The notes beneath the pieces were generated by a model. It did not search any database. It was not told the origin of the DNA and saw nothing but the letters and a program-made list of their open reading frames with translations. A stretch of 54,173 nucleotides of DNA. Origin: Oceanospirillales bacterium (GTDB taxonomy: Bacteria; Pseudomonadota; Gammaproteobacteria; Xanthomonadales; SZUA-36). The stretch's first letter is position 1, and every line of letters begins with the position of its first letter. The DNA lies in NCBI GenBank assembly GCA_003233115.1, contig QIKV01000155.1, positions 1 to 54,173 of the forward strand, written 5' to 3'. The position numbers were made by a program, and so were the translations under genes. Shown in pieces: positions 29,051 through 38,407 of the stretch.

Positions 29051-29962
29051 TTAATCTGTATACCCGAAGCGTTCAATCAGTTTGTCGTTGTCAGACCAGT
29101 CGCGGCTGACCTTGACCCACAGGCGCAGGAATATTTTTTCAGCAAATAATTCCTGCAGCACGATACGCGCCTTGCTACCGACCTGTTTGAGTACAATTCC
29201 CTTTTTGCCAATGGCAATTTGCTTCTGGCTATCGCGCTCCACCCAGATAATGGCACCAATCCTCAACAGGCCCTTTTCACGTTTGAATTCTTCTATTTGT
29301 ACCGTCAGTGCGTAAGGCAGCTCCTGGTGCAGGCGCAGTGTCAGTTGCTCACGGATCATTTCGGCTGCAAGAAACCGCTCACTGCGGTCGGTAAACTGGT
29401 CCTCATCATAAAACGGCCGTGAAAAGGGCAGCCTTTGCATGATACGTCTTTCCAGTTCGCCCACACCGCTGCCGTTTTTCGCAGAAATCATCAGGATGCT
29501 GTCATATTCCCCGGTATCGGCATACTGCTCCACCCGGATCAGCAACGACGCTTTATCCGGCACTGCGTCAATCTTATTCAAGACCAGCAACACAGGCACG
29601 TTCGTAACGCGCACTACCCTGGCAACAAAATCATCCTGGCGGGTCCATTTATCAGCTTCCACCAGCAGCATCACCAGGTCAACATCCCGGCAGGAGGCTT
29701 GCGCAACGCGGTTCATGTAGCGGTTGAGTGCGCGCTTGGCGGAATGGTGAATGCCGGGGGTATCCACGTAAACTACCTGGCCTTTGTCGGTGGTTTTGAT
29801 GCCGGCCAGCCGTTGCCTGGTGGTTTGCGGCTTCGCCGTGACGATACTGACCTTCTGACCCAGGATGCGGTTGAGCAGTGTCGATTTCCCAACGTTGGGC
29901 CTGCCAACAATCGCAACATAGCCAAACCGGTAGTCAGCCGGGTGTGTATTGTTGCTGTTCAT
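29051..29962 (-). CDS. era: GTPase Era
   Basis: 303 residues. G1 is GRPNVGKS (20–27), G3 is DTPG, G4 is NKID, and a C-terminal KH domain is visible (IVWVERDSQKQIAIGKKG). Era binds the 3' end of 16S rRNA and assists 30S assembly. The start ATG overlaps the rnc stop (ATGA), so the two are translationally coupled, as is usual. Confidence 0.98.
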   Translation of the reverse strand: MNSNNTHPADYRFGYVAIVGRPNVGKSTLLNRILGQKVSIVTAKPQTTRQRLAGIKTTDKGQVVYVDTPGIHHSAKRALNRYMNRVAQASCRDVDLVMLLVEADKWTRQDDFVARVVRVTNVPVLLVLNKIDAVPDKASLLIRVEQYADTGEYDSILMISAKNGSGVGELERRIMQRLPFSRPFYDEDQFTDRSERFLAAEMIREQLTLRLHQELPYALTVQIEEFKREKGLLRIGAIIWVERDSQKQIAIGKKGIVLKQVGSKARIVLQELFAEKIFLRLWVKVSRDWSDNDKLIERFGYTD

Positions 29963-30630
29963 TTTCCAAACTTGTCAGCAATCACCTCAAGCGCAGCAGC
30001 AGCAGCAGCCTGTTCTGCTTTCTGCCGGCTGCCGCCATCACCCGTTACCCTGACACCGGCCACGGCCTGGCTACATTGCACCCGGAACTGCTTTCGGTGC
30101 GAAGGCCCCTGTTCACTCTGCAGGCTGTATTCCGGCAAACCATAGCCACGGCCCTGCAACCACTCCTGCAAGCGGGTCTTCGGGTCTTTCAGTTCACTGG
30201 CGCTTGGCAGGCTGGAAATGACGGGTGCACAAATCTGCAAGATGACAGCGGCACAGGATTCATATCCACCATCGAGGTAAATTGCCCCCAATACCGCTTC
30301 AAGGGCGTCAGCCAGGATTGAATCCCGATTGAAACCACCGGATTTCATTTCACCCTCACCGAGGGTAATGTAATCGCCAAGTTTCAGCTCTGCGGCAAGT
30401 ATTGCGAGGGTATCACCCCGCACCACCCGCGCCCGCAAGCGGCTGAGTTCGCCCTCGTCATTATCGGGTTTCAGCTCATACAGGCGGGCAGAAACAGCAG
30501 CACTCAGGATGCTGTCGCCCAGGAACTCCAGCCGTTCATTGTTGACTTTACCCGCACTGCGATGAACCAGGGCCAACGCCAGCAATGCAGGGTTATCAAA
30601 TTGATAGGGGATACCGGGTATTTCCCTCAT
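29959..30630 (-). CDS. rnc: Ribonuclease III
   Basis: 223 residues. The catalytic signature NERLEFLGDSIL has Glu35 and Asp39. Asp108 and Glu111 are in LADALEAVLGAIYLDGG. A C-terminal double-stranded RNA-binding domain ends with QKAEQAAAAAALEVI. It processes rRNA and other double-stranded RNAs. It lies between the DUF4845 gene and era. Confidence 0.98.
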   Translation of the reverse strand: MREIPGIPYQFDNPALLALALVHRSAGKVNNERLEFLGDSILSAAVSARLYELKPDNDEGELSRLRARVVRGDTLAILAAELKLGDYITLGEGEMKSGGFNRDSILADALEAVLGAIYLDGGYESCAAVILQICAPVISSLPSASELKDPKTRLQEWLQGRGYGLPEYSLQSEQGPSHRKQFRVQCSQAVAGVRVTGDGGSRQKAEQAAAAAALEVIADKFGK

Positions 30631-30674
30631 TTGACGAATGGACCAGTCCTCGTTACGGTCGAATGAAGTCTGAC

Positions 30675-31040
30675 TCAGTTGGACAGTCGCACGGATTTAT
30701 CAAACTTCGCGACCACGTCAAGGTTACCAAACATCGGGCGCCGCACTTCATATCTAACGCCGATAAAAACGCCATTGCCATTCAAAATTTTAATATCTGA
30801 CTCTTTGATGTTATTTGCGTAGCTCACGTACAGCCGGTTCAATACTTTCGTGCGCAATTCATACGGTGAAAGGCGGGCGCTGCCGCTTTCCGCTGCAACC
30901 CCGTTCAAGGCGCTGACCACAGAGTAATATTCCATGTAAATTGGCACAATCCTCATGCCAATATAGGACACGAATATAACCACAGATAATACCAGGATGA
31001 AACCGACCAGGCTCAAGCCCTGCTGTTTATGAATTTTCAT
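30675..31040 (-). CDS. DUF4845 membrane protein
   Basis: 121 residues with an N-terminal membrane helix (about 9–30, GLSLVGFILVLSVVIFVSYIGM) preceded by a positively charged pilin-like start (MKIHKQQG). It is typical of the DUF4845 proteins found between lepB and rnc in many gamma- and betaproteobacteria. Function is unknown; position suggests a role near the signal peptidase. The gap to rnc is 44 bases. Confidence 0.88.
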   Translation of the reverse strand: MKIHKQQGLSLVGFILVLSVVIFVSYIGMRIVPIYMEYYSVVSALNGVAAESGSARLSPYELRTKVLNRLYVSYANNIKESDIKILNGNGVFIGVRYEVRRPMFGNLDVVAKFDKSVRLSN

Positions 31041-31091
31041 TGCCAGTTTCCTTTGGTCCCATGTTTTTGCCCTTTTTGCCCTTAAGTACCC

Positions 31092-31889
31092 CTAGTTTAT
31101 ACTATTGCCGATGCGCGACCAATCCGCACAGCCTTTTTCAAAATCAAAGTTCAGCCAGATTCCGACAGCACGACCCACCAGGTTCTGTTCCGGCACAAAA
31201 CCCCACATGCGGCTATCGTTGCTGCGATCACGGTTATCCCCCATCATGAAGTAATGGCCTGCCGGTACGACCCACTGGCCATTACGACCGGAGTTACTGT
31301 GCATCAGAATATTATGCTTAACGTCTCCGAGTTGCTCGGAAAACTGGGTTGCATCCCGCGCCGGTGTAGTACATTTTATGTCACTGCTAGTAAATCTGCC
31401 CAGGCTCTGCTTTTCTACTTTTTCACCATTGACATACAATTGCTCGTTACGATAGGTGATCGTATCGCCGGGCAAGCCAACGGCGCGTTTAATGAAATTG
31501 ACACTGGGGTCCCGTGGATAGCGGAATACCACGACATCACCGCGTTGCGGTTCGCCGGTTGAAAAAATCTTTTTATTGAGTACCGGCAGGCGAACCCCGT
31601 AAGAAAATTTATTAACCACGATAAAATCGCCCACCAGCAGGGTGGGGATCATTGAACCTGACGGAATTTTAAATGGCTCGAACAGGAATGAACGGAATAC
31701 CAATACGGCCAGCAAGACCGGGAACAATGAGCGTGCATACTCAACCAGTACTGGCTCAAGCGGGGCTTCAATGCTTTTTTGTACCGCGCGGTCCATGCGC
31801 TTCTGCCTGAACAAAAGACTGTCCACCAGCCAGATAATACCCGCCGCCAAAGTCAGCATAACCAGCACAAATGCGAAATCAATATTCAT
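31092..31889 (-). CDS. lepB: Signal peptidase I
   Basis: 265 residues. An N-terminal helix is at about 5–23 and a second at 55–70. The catalytic Ser79 is in PSGSMIPTLLVGD and the general base Lys134 in NFIKRAVGLPGD. The later box is GHYFMMGDNRDRSNDSRMWG. It cleaves Sec and Tat signal peptides at the periplasmic face of the inner membrane. It follows lepA by 15 bases, in the classical lepA–lepB arrangement. Confidence 0.97.
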   Translation of the reverse strand: MNIDFAFVLVMLTLAAGIIWLVDSLLFRQKRMDRAVQKSIEAPLEPVLVEYARSLFPVLLAVLVFRSFLFEPFKIPSGSMIPTLLVGDFIVVNKFSYGVRLPVLNKKIFSTGEPQRGDVVVFRYPRDPSVNFIKRAVGLPGDTITYRNEQLYVNGEKVEKQSLGRFTSSDIKCTTPARDATQFSEQLGDVKHNILMHSNSGRNGQWVVPAGHYFMMGDNRDRSNDSRMWGFVPEQNLVGRAVGIWLNFDFEKGCADWSRIGNSIN

Positions 31890-31904
31890 TTTTTATCCCG
31901 TTAG

Positions 31905-33707
31905 TTACTTTCTTGAATCGTTCTGTAGAATCGCGAGGAAGGCTTCCTGTGGTATCTCCACACTGCCCACCTGCTTCATGCGTTTCTTGCCGGCTTTCTG
32001 TTTTTCCAATAACTTGCGTTTGCGCGTCACATCACCACCATAACACTTTGCGGTCACGTTCTTACGCAAGGCTTTAACTGTCGTGCGTGCAATTACCTGC
32101 GCCCCAATAGATGCCTGGATTGCAACGTCAAACATCTGCCGTGGAATTAATTCCTTCATGCTGGCGGCCAGTTCCCGACCACGCCGCTGTGCCTGATCAC
32201 GGTGCATGATCAGCGACAGGGCGTCTATGCGATCACCATTAATCAGAACATCAACACGCACAAAAGGCCCCGCAGCAAAACGCAAAAAATGATAGTCAAA
32301 AGACGCATAGCCGCGGCTGACCGATTTTAGCCGGTCGAAAAAGTCCAGTACAACTTCCGACAAAGGTAGCGCATACTGGATGGAGACCTGCCCGCCCAGG
32401 TACTGCATGCTGATCTGGGAACCCCGCTTTTCTTCGCATAAACCGATGACGGGACCAACATAATCCTGCGGCACAAGGATATTTGCCTGGATAATGGGCT
32501 CGCGGACTTCAATGATCTTATTGGCAGGTGGCAGGCTGGCCGGATTTTCCAGGGTCAGAACCTCACCATCGGCCAACTCTACTTCATAGATAACAGTCGG
32601 CGCGGTTGTAATCAGGTTGACATTATATTCGCGCTCCAACCGTTCCTGCACGATATCCATATGCAGCAGACCGAGGAAGCCGCAACGGAAGCCAAAGCCA
32701 AGTGCTTCGGAGGTTTCCGGCTCAAAATTTAAAGCGGCATCGTTCAGTTGCAACTTCTCAAGTGACTCACGCAAATCAGGGTAATCATCTGCATCGGTCG
32801 GAAACAAACCGGCGAAAACCCTGGGCTGCATGGTCGTGAAACCCGGCAATGGTGTGCTGGCCGGAGCGCCTGCCAGCGTAATGGTGTCTCCAACCGGTGC
32901 GCCGTGGATATCTTTGATGCCGGCAACCAGAAAGCCCACTTCACCGGCTGAAAGTTCATCACGAATCTCACGCTTGGGTGTAAATACTCCGACCTGGTCC
33001 ACCTGGTACTGATCTTTTGAAGACATCAATTGAATTTTGTCACGTTTGCCAACCCGGCCGTCGACCACGCGAACCAGGGAAACAATGCCAAGGTAATTAT
33101 CAAACCATGAATCGATAATAAGCGCTTTCAGCGGTGCATCCCGGGTTCCTGCCGGCGGAGGAATATCCTGGATTAGCCGTTCCAGTACCTGCTCAATTCC
33201 GCTGCCCGTCTTGGCACTTACCGCCAGTGCGTTGTGCGCCTCGATTCCAATAATATCTTCAATTTCCTGTTTGACGCGTTCCGGTTCCGCCGATGGCAGG
33301 TCTATCTTGTTCAACACCGGAATCACCTCCAGGCCAAGCTCAACGGCGGTATAACAATTGGCCACGCTTTGTGCTTCCACACCTTGCGCTGCATCAACCA
33401 CCAGCAAAGCACCCTCACAGGCAGCCAGCGAGCGGGACACCTCATAGGAAAAATCCACGTGTCCCGGTGTATCGATAAAATTCAGGTGGTATATGTCGCC
33501 ATCAACGGCCTGGTAGTCCAGCGTGACGCTTTGTGCCTTGATGGTAATTCCGCGCTCCCGCTCAATATCCATCGTATCAAGCACCTGTGCAGACATCTCG
33601 CGCTCGCTGAGCGCGCCGCATAGCTGGATGAAACGATCAGCCAGCGTTGACTTGCCATGATCCACATGGGCAATAATGGAAAAGTTGCGGATGTGCTTTT
33701 GATCCAT
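31905..33707 (-). CDS. lepA: Elongation factor 4 (LepA)
   Basis: 600 residues from ATG 33707. The first residues [20 protein letters not shown] match the family start; the open frame extends upstream to 33755 into a palindrome and is not expected to be translated. GTPase motifs are [21 protein letters not shown] and NKIDLPSA. The C-terminal LepA domain ends [20 protein letters not shown]. It acts on ribosomes under stress or during initiation. Confidence 0.97.
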   Translation of the reverse strand: MDQKHIRNFSIIAHVDHGKSTLADRFIQLCGALSEREMSAQVLDTMDIERERGITIKAQSVTLDYQAVDGDIYHLNFIDTPGHVDFSYEVSRSLAACEGALLVVDAAQGVEAQSVANCYTAVELGLEVIPVLNKIDLPSAEPERVKQEIEDIIGIEAHNALAVSAKTGSGIEQVLERLIQDIPPPAGTRDAPLKALIIDSWFDNYLGIVSLVRVVDGRVGKRDKIQLMSSKDQYQVDQVGVFTPKREIRDELSAGEVGFLVAGIKDIHGAPVGDTITLAGAPASTPLPGFTTMQPRVFAGLFPTDADDYPDLRESLEKLQLNDAALNFEPETSEALGFGFRCGFLGLLHMDIVQERLEREYNVNLITTAPTVIYEVELADGEVLTLENPASLPPANKIIEVREPIIQANILVPQDYVGPVIGLCEEKRGSQISMQYLGGQVSIQYALPLSEVVLDFFDRLKSVSRGYASFDYHFLRFAAGPFVRVDVLINGDRIDALSLIMHRDQAQRRGRELAASMKELIPRQMFDVAIQASIGAQVIARTTVKALRKNVTAKCYGGDVTRKRKLLEKQKAGKKRMKQVGSVEIPQEAFLAILQNDSRK

Positions 33708-33752
33708 GCGGTGCTTCGGTATAAGGTTTCTGGTGCTGCCAGCAGCAATGCT

Positions 33753-33786
33753 CAAAGGCCATCCGTATTTAAACGGATGGCCTTTG
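33753..33786 (-). terminator. Perfect 14-base-pair palindrome between mucD and lepA
   Basis: CAAAGGCCATCCGT at 33753–33766 pairs perfectly with 33773–33786 across a six-base AT loop. It lies between the mucD stop and the lepA start on the minus strand. No T-run follows in either direction, so it may be a leaky terminator, an RNase site or an mRNA stabiliser that separates stress-regulon and housekeeping expression. Confidence 0.55.
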
Positions 33787-33838
33787 GATAAATAGTCAGC
33801 TAAATAATTACCAAGGAGTAATTATAAAGAGGAATCGC

Positions 33839-35290
33839 TTATTTCTCATCCTCTTCGCGCGGCGTATACGCGATAAAACTGGAAGTTCCGTTACGCCAGA
33901 TGCGCAACGCTACCGCTTTACCGGGCTTTAACTTGCCGACCAGTTTATCAAAATCATCCATATCCCCTACTTGCCGGTTGTTAACCATCAGTATGACATC
34001 ACCCGGGCGCAGTCCGGCCCGCCATGCATCATCAGATTCCACATCGCTTATGACAACGCCGCCTTCCGGGTCACCCAGTTCGCGCCGACGGTCACTACTG
34101 ATACTTTCAACTGCCAGGCCCAGCGCGTTGCTGTTTTTTGTAGCGCCATCATTCGCAGAAACCGCTTCACCATTTTCACTGTTCAGTGCGTCCAGTGTCA
34201 CTTTGAAGGTTTTCTCCTTACCTTCACGGCGTACCTTGACCGTGGCTTTTGTACCGGGTGGATTTGCGCCGACCAGTGGCGGCAAATCGCTCCAGGTTTC
34301 CAGCGGGACGCCATTGAAGGTCAAAATAACATCGCCCGGCTGAATGCCTGCCCGCGCTGCTGAACCACCCGGTGAAACATCATTCACCAGCGCGCCTACC
34401 GGCCGATCCAGGCCAAGGGCCTCTGCCATTTCACGGGTTACCGCCCCGACGACGACGCCCAGCAATCCGCGTTCAACCTTGCCGGTTTCACGCAACTGCC
34501 TGGCAGTTCGTTCGGCGACTTCAATGGGTATTGAGAACGACAAGCCGATATAACCGCCACTTGAGCTGAGTATCCACGAATTAATTCCGATAGCCTCACC
34601 CTTCATGTTCAGCAATGGGCCACCTGAATTGCCCCGATTGATGGCAACATCGGTCTGGATAAACGGAATATATTGCTGTACCCGGTTGGTTCTTCCCTTG
34701 GCGCTGACAATGCCGGCCGTCACGCTTTGTTCAAAGTTGAATGGGGAGCCAATCGCAACCACCCACTGACCCGGCTTGACCGATTCCGAGTTACCCATTT
34801 TCAGGAATGGCAGGTCTCCATCTGCATCGATCTTCAGAACAGCGATATCACTGGCCTTATCTGAACCGATCAGTTTCGCTTTGAATTCACGGCGGTCCGC
34901 CATTCTTACGATGATCTCGTCGGCATTCTCCACGACGTGATGGTTGGTCAGGATGTACCCGTCCGGGGTATAGATAAAACCGGAGCCTGCTCCCATCCGG
35001 TCCGGTTGGTCAAAACCCGGATTATCGGGAATATTGAAATAGCGTTTGAAAAACTCGGGAATTTCTGGTTGTGCTTGTCCCTGCGGTCCACCTTGCCTAC
35101 CACGTTGAATGGATGAGCGCGATTTGGATTTACGTGTGCCAAACTGGGTCACTCGAATATTGACCACCGCGGGTCCAGCTATTTCAACCAGCTTGGTAAA
35201 ATCCGGCAGGCTGCTCATTTCTGCGACTGCAGGTATGCTCAACAACAGGAATATCAGGGCCGCAAAATGCAGCGAAATTCTTTGTTTCAT
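33839..35290 (-). CDS. mucD: DegP/MucD-type periplasmic serine protease
   Basis: 483 residues from ATG 35290 (GGAG nine bases upstream, and the signal peptide KQRISLHFAALIFLLLSIPAVA starts there). An upstream in-frame ATG at 35329 overlaps rseC. The trypsin-like triad is His118 (TNHHVVENA), Asp148 (SDIAVLKID) and Ser222 (NRGNSGGPLL). Two PDZ domains follow (GALVNDVSPGGSAARAGI and GVVISDVESDDAWRAGL). It degrades misfolded envelope proteins and feeds back on sigma-E signalling. It follows rseC, as in Pseudomonas. Confidence 0.95.
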   Translation of the reverse strand: MKQRISLHFAALIFLLLSIPAVAEMSSLPDFTKLVEIAGPAVVNIRVTQFGTRKSKSRSSIQRGRQGGPQGQAQPEIPEFFKRYFNIPDNPGFDQPDRMGAGSGFIYTPDGYILTNHHVVENADEIIVRMADRREFKAKLIGSDKASDIAVLKIDADGDLPFLKMGNSESVKPGQWVVAIGSPFNFEQSVTAGIVSAKGRTNRVQQYIPFIQTDVAINRGNSGGPLLNMKGEAIGINSWILSSSGGYIGLSFSIPIEVAERTARQLRETGKVERGLLGVVVGAVTREMAEALGLDRPVGALVNDVSPGGSAARAGIQPGDVILTFNGVPLETWSDLPPLVGANPPGTKATVKVRREGKEKTFKVTLDALNSENGEAVSANDGATKNSNALGLAVESISSDRRRELGDPEGGVVISDVESDDAWRAGLRPGDVILMVNNRQVGDMDDFDKLVGKLKPGKAVALRIWRNGTSSFIAYTPREEDEK

Positions 35291-35325
35291 GTTATAACTC
35301 CGTTCAGAATAATCAGGGAACCGGT

Positions 35326-35829
35326 TCAATCCGTGTTCGGCTCATTGGTGACATCAGTACACATATTGGGGGTCGCCGAGGGATAATAAACCGCCATTTT
35401 CAATGAATTAAGTACAGCGCCTGCGCTATTTTTTCTTTTCAGGATGTGCACAAGCACACCACCCGCCAGAATACCGCCAATCAAAGTCCCCGCGTCAAGC
35501 ATGAAAGAACCCCATTGCAGCCATAAGCCAAAACCATATCCAGCCAACGCGCCAATAAGCGCAGCCAGCAAGGGCCAGCCATAAAAAGCCAGCACCATTT
35601 CCAGGTAGACCCGCTCCGGGAAAGCCAGGGTCAGCATCTGACCGGAATTGACTTTGATATCCCGGCGTGCCAGTTCAATTATGACGGGTTTGTGTTGCAG
35701 TAGTTTTGCAAACAGGCCGGCACCACAGCCTTCGCCGTTATCACAAGCAGGGCAACCCGTTTGTGAGCCAACACTTACCCATATCCGTTCGTCCTGGCAA
35801 CGCACAACCTGCACATTCTGCTCAATCAT
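35326..35829 (-). CDS. rseC: RseC/MucC family envelope-stress membrane protein
   Basis: 167 residues. The N-terminal cysteine motif CPACDNGEGCG is characteristic of RseC proteins. Two membrane helices follow in the middle (VYLEMVLAFYGWPLLAALIG and a second around TLIGGILAGGVLVHIL). The C-terminal 35 residues are not conserved-looking. It is thought to modulate sigma-E and, with Rsx, SoxR reduction. It lies nine bases after rseB. Confidence 0.93.
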   Translation of the reverse strand: MIEQNVQVVRCQDERIWVSVGSQTGCPACDNGEGCGAGLFAKLLQHKPVIIELARRDIKVNSGQMLTLAFPERVYLEMVLAFYGWPLLAALIGALAGYGFGLWLQWGSFMLDAGTLIGGILAGGVLVHILKRKNSAGAVLNSLKMAVYYPSATPNMCTDVTNEPNTD

Positions 35830-35838
35830 GGGTCGGCT

Positions 35839-36819
35839 TTAGTTGGATGCCACCGCACGGGCCATCGAATTGGCGATGGTCTTGACCGTGACCTCAGGCA
35901 CTTCACCGATAACAGTAATCTGCAGGCCACCTTGTTTGCGGGAATAAGAATTATTGGTGCCCAAATGACCAACACCCTGTCTCACCCCAACATCACTACC
36001 CCTCTTTTCAATATAAACGGACACTGCTGCAAGGCCGTCGCTATACACCGTATGCTCAAAGAAACCGTCAGGACCAGACTTGTTGCTGTGTGATGACAAC
36101 TTGAACCCGGGCGGCAACGAAAGCGGTTGCCAACGTGGGGTGGATTGAATCGCCAGGGTCATTACCGGCTTGTAGGTGCGCAGTTCAACAAAATCTTCAG
36201 CCGGGGATTCCGGCTCGAGTTCATCCACATCGACGGCTGAACCTATGGAAAAGTCTGTAAACATCAACTTGGCCAGCGCCTTGTTGTGCCCATCATTGAG
36301 CACCCATTTTAGTAACAGGCCAGTCTGTTCCTCCAACCAGAAATCGTATCCATAGCGATACTTGTCCTGTGGCAAAATACTGACACGGCGGGCAGTCTGG
36401 CCGGCAATTCTGGCCTTGCCGCGGAGTACCAGGCGGTAACTACTGGAACTGCTGTCAAGCGCTGAAAGGGGCAAATCAGGAAAATACGAACTGGCGACGA
36501 CATCGTCCTCAACAGCACTGCTGGAACCCTGTATTACACCGCGAACACCATTGCGGTCGCGAATAACTTCCCGATGTGGGCCGCTGATCGAATACAAGCG
36601 CTCGCGCACACCGGTCTCATCGGTAACATGGGTAATCCGCATGGTTTCAACGGTGCCACCGCGAACGTATACAAAGGTACCCTGGTAACTCATCTGGTTC
36701 ATGGCCGTGGCCATGCGCTCCAGCCACTCACGCGCCTGATCGGAATTACCCGCAATAACTGTTCCGCTCGCACTGATAAATATCAGCAGCAATACAGCCT
36801 GTCGCAGCGGACCTTTCAT
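35839..36819 (-). CDS. rseB: Sigma-E regulatory periplasmic protein RseB/MucB
   Basis: 326 residues with a signal peptide (QAVLLLIFISASGTVIAG). The MucB/RseB N-terminal domain is visible (AREWLERMATAMNQMSYQGTFVY, RERLYSISGPHREVIRD), as is the C-terminal domain (WQPLSLPPGFKLSS, HTVYSDGLAAVSVYIE). It binds RseA in the periplasm and protects it from proteolysis until mislocalised lipopolysaccharide or lipoproteins accumulate. The start overlaps the rseA stop by four bases. Confidence 0.96.
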   Translation of the reverse strand: MKGPLRQAVLLLIFISASGTVIAGNSDQAREWLERMATAMNQMSYQGTFVYVRGGTVETMRITHVTDETGVRERLYSISGPHREVIRDRNGVRGVIQGSSSAVEDDVVASSYFPDLPLSALDSSSSSYRLVLRGKARIAGQTARRVSILPQDKYRYGYDFWLEEQTGLLLKWVLNDGHNKALAKLMFTDFSIGSAVDVDELEPESPAEDFVELRTYKPVMTLAIQSTPRWQPLSLPPGFKLSSHSNKSGPDGFFEHTVYSDGLAAVSVYIEKRGSDVGVRQGVGHLGTNNSYSRKQGGLQITVIGEVPEVTVKTIANSMARAVASN

Positions 36820-37457
36820 TTATTTGCTGTGGTTTCCTGATTGTGCCCACCTTCTTCAACACGGGCTTCATCAACCTGTGGGGATGCCTGGGTAGCAACG
36901 ATTGGAACAAACGAAACGAAACCTTGCCGGCCAGCCGTTCTGGCCATCTGGTTATGGCGTAACAGGTAAGCATTCAGACGATTGACTTTGGGCCGCCCGG
37001 AAGCTGAGTAGCTAACCGGCTGCGAAATCGGTGCCATCGGCAGGATGTTAGGGCTGACAAAAGGCTGGCTGGCCGGTCCTGAAAGCACCGTGCCACCCGC
37101 TTCACCCGATGATGTAAGCGGTTGCGGTGCGGTAACGACAATGGCCATCAGCGCGACACTGGCTGCGATGGCCAGACCGGAAACCGGTTTGACCCAGTGG
37201 TTGCTACGCCAGAACGGCACCGATGGCGCCTGCTCTGCATCCAGCGTTGCACTTAGCCTCTTACTCAGACCGGTAACAACATATTTACCACCCGGCTGCC
37301 GGATGCAATCACGAATCAGGTGGTAGCGCTCCCACGTGGCGCTGAGTGATTCATCAGCAGCCAGCCTGCGCGTCAGGAAAATCCCACTGTCTCGCGAAAA
37401 TTCACCATCCATCAGGCTGGACAGGTTTTCCAAAGATTCCTTACTCATTGCCTTCAT
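36816..37457 (-). CDS. rseA: Anti-sigma-E factor RseA/MucA
   Basis: 213 residues. The cytoplasmic anti-sigma domain has the family pattern LENLSSLMDGEFSRDSG, then ADESLSATWERYHLIRDCI. One membrane helix lies at about 83–102 (VSGLAIAASVALMAIVVTA). The periplasmic part is rich in Pro, Ser and Gln and contains the RseB-binding region. A second ATG at 37448 (MSKESL) is an equally likely start. It holds RpoE inactive at the inner membrane. Confidence 0.94.
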   Translation of the reverse strand: MKAMSKESLENLSSLMDGEFSRDSGIFLTRRLAADESLSATWERYHLIRDCIRQPGGKYVVTGLSKRLSATLDAEQAPSVPFWRSNHWVKPVSGLAIAASVALMAIVVTAPQPLTSSGEAGGTVLSGPASQPFVSPNILPMAPISQPVSYSASGRPKVNRLNAYLLRHNQMARTAGRQGFVSFVPIVATQASPQVDEARVEEGGHNQETTANK

Positions 37458-37487
37458 TATCTCTGTGCCGGATATCTATGCCAGATA

Positions 37488-38204
37488 TCACTTATTGTCC
37501 CCGCTGCTTATGTGACCACCGATCAGGGGTTTTAGTTTCTCATCGATTGCTTCCCGGGCCCGAAAAATCCGCGAACGGACGGTGCCGATTGGACATTCCA
37601 TGGTGGTGGCGATTTCTTCGTAACTCATACCATCCATCTCCCGTAACATAATGGCCGTGCGTAAATCCTCCGGCAGGTCTGCAATGGTGCCGTACACCGT
37701 GCGTTCGATTTCTTCGCGCAGCATTTCATTTTCGGGTGTGCTGGTTTCCTTTAAGCGGTCGCTTAAACCATATTGTTCCGCGTCGACCGCATCAATGTCA
37801 CTGGCAGGCGGGCGCCGGTTTTTTGCCACAATCCAGTTTTTTGCGGTATTGATCGCTATACGATATATCCAGGTATAAAAAGCGCTGTCCCCCCGAAACC
37901 GGCCGATTGCACGGTAGGCCTTGATAAACGCCTCCTGTGCAACATCCTGTGCTTCTGATGAGTCGGAAACATAGCGGGACACCAGGCTGACTATGCGGTG
38001 CTGGTATTTCTGGATCAACAGGTCAAAAGCATGTTTATCGCCTTTTTGTACCCGCTCAACCAGCAACTGATCGACTTTGGCTTCACTCACTCCGCCCTGC
38101 ACTCCACGTGTCTTTACCGGCCCTGTTGTTAGCGGCATCTGCAATGGTGTCACTGCGGATGCCGGGTTTGCGCCGGCTGTTTTAACGACCATGAGCGCAG
38201 TCAT
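37488..38204 (-). CDS. rpoE: RNA polymerase sigma-E factor
   Basis: 238 residues in the longest frame. The sigma core is clear: DQLLVERVQKGDKHAFDLLIQKYQHRI, region 2 with AQDVAQEAFIKAYRAIGRFRGDSAFYTWIYRIAINTAKN, and region 4 LPEDLRTAIMLREMDGMSYEEIATTMECPIGTVRSRIFRAREAI split by a short linker. Homologues begin only a few residues before the VDQLLVERV block, so about 40 N-terminal residues here are extra or untranslated; Met23 and GTG codons are alternative starts. It directs the envelope-stress regulon and heads rseABC–mucD. Confidence 0.95.
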   Translation of the reverse strand: MTALMVVKTAGANPASAVTPLQMPLTTGPVKTRGVQGGVSEAKVDQLLVERVQKGDKHAFDLLIQKYQHRIVSLVSRYVSDSSEAQDVAQEAFIKAYRAIGRFRGDSAFYTWIYRIAINTAKNWIVAKNRRPPASDIDAVDAEQYGLSDRLKETSTPENEMLREEIERTVYGTIADLPEDLRTAIMLREMDGMSYEEIATTMECPIGTVRSRIFRAREAIDEKLKPLIGGHISSGDNK

Positions 38205-38407
38205 ACGCCCCTACCTGTTAAAGATGAGCATAGCATGAATAATTTCAACCCCGGATTGCGAGTTTCCTTGCACGCTATGACCACTGCTCTTTTCGGAGGT
38301 TCCGCAGTCATCGTACAATGGCGGGTAACAACCCATATATGTGCATCCGCGTCCCAGCAATGCGATAATATCGGGTTAGAACCCGACTTTAACAAGGCTT
38401 TTGCAAT
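38205..38407. promoter_or_regulatory. Divergent region rpoE / amaB with a possible sigma-E-type promoter
   Basis: This 203-base gap serves both genes. On the minus strand GAACCT (38302–38297), 16 bases and TCATA (38280–38276) resemble a sigma-E promoter (GAACTT–16–TCTGA) with three mismatches, as expected for rpoE autoregulation. An imperfect inverted repeat, GGGTTAGAACCC, occurs around 38373–38384 near the amaB start. Confidence 0.3.
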
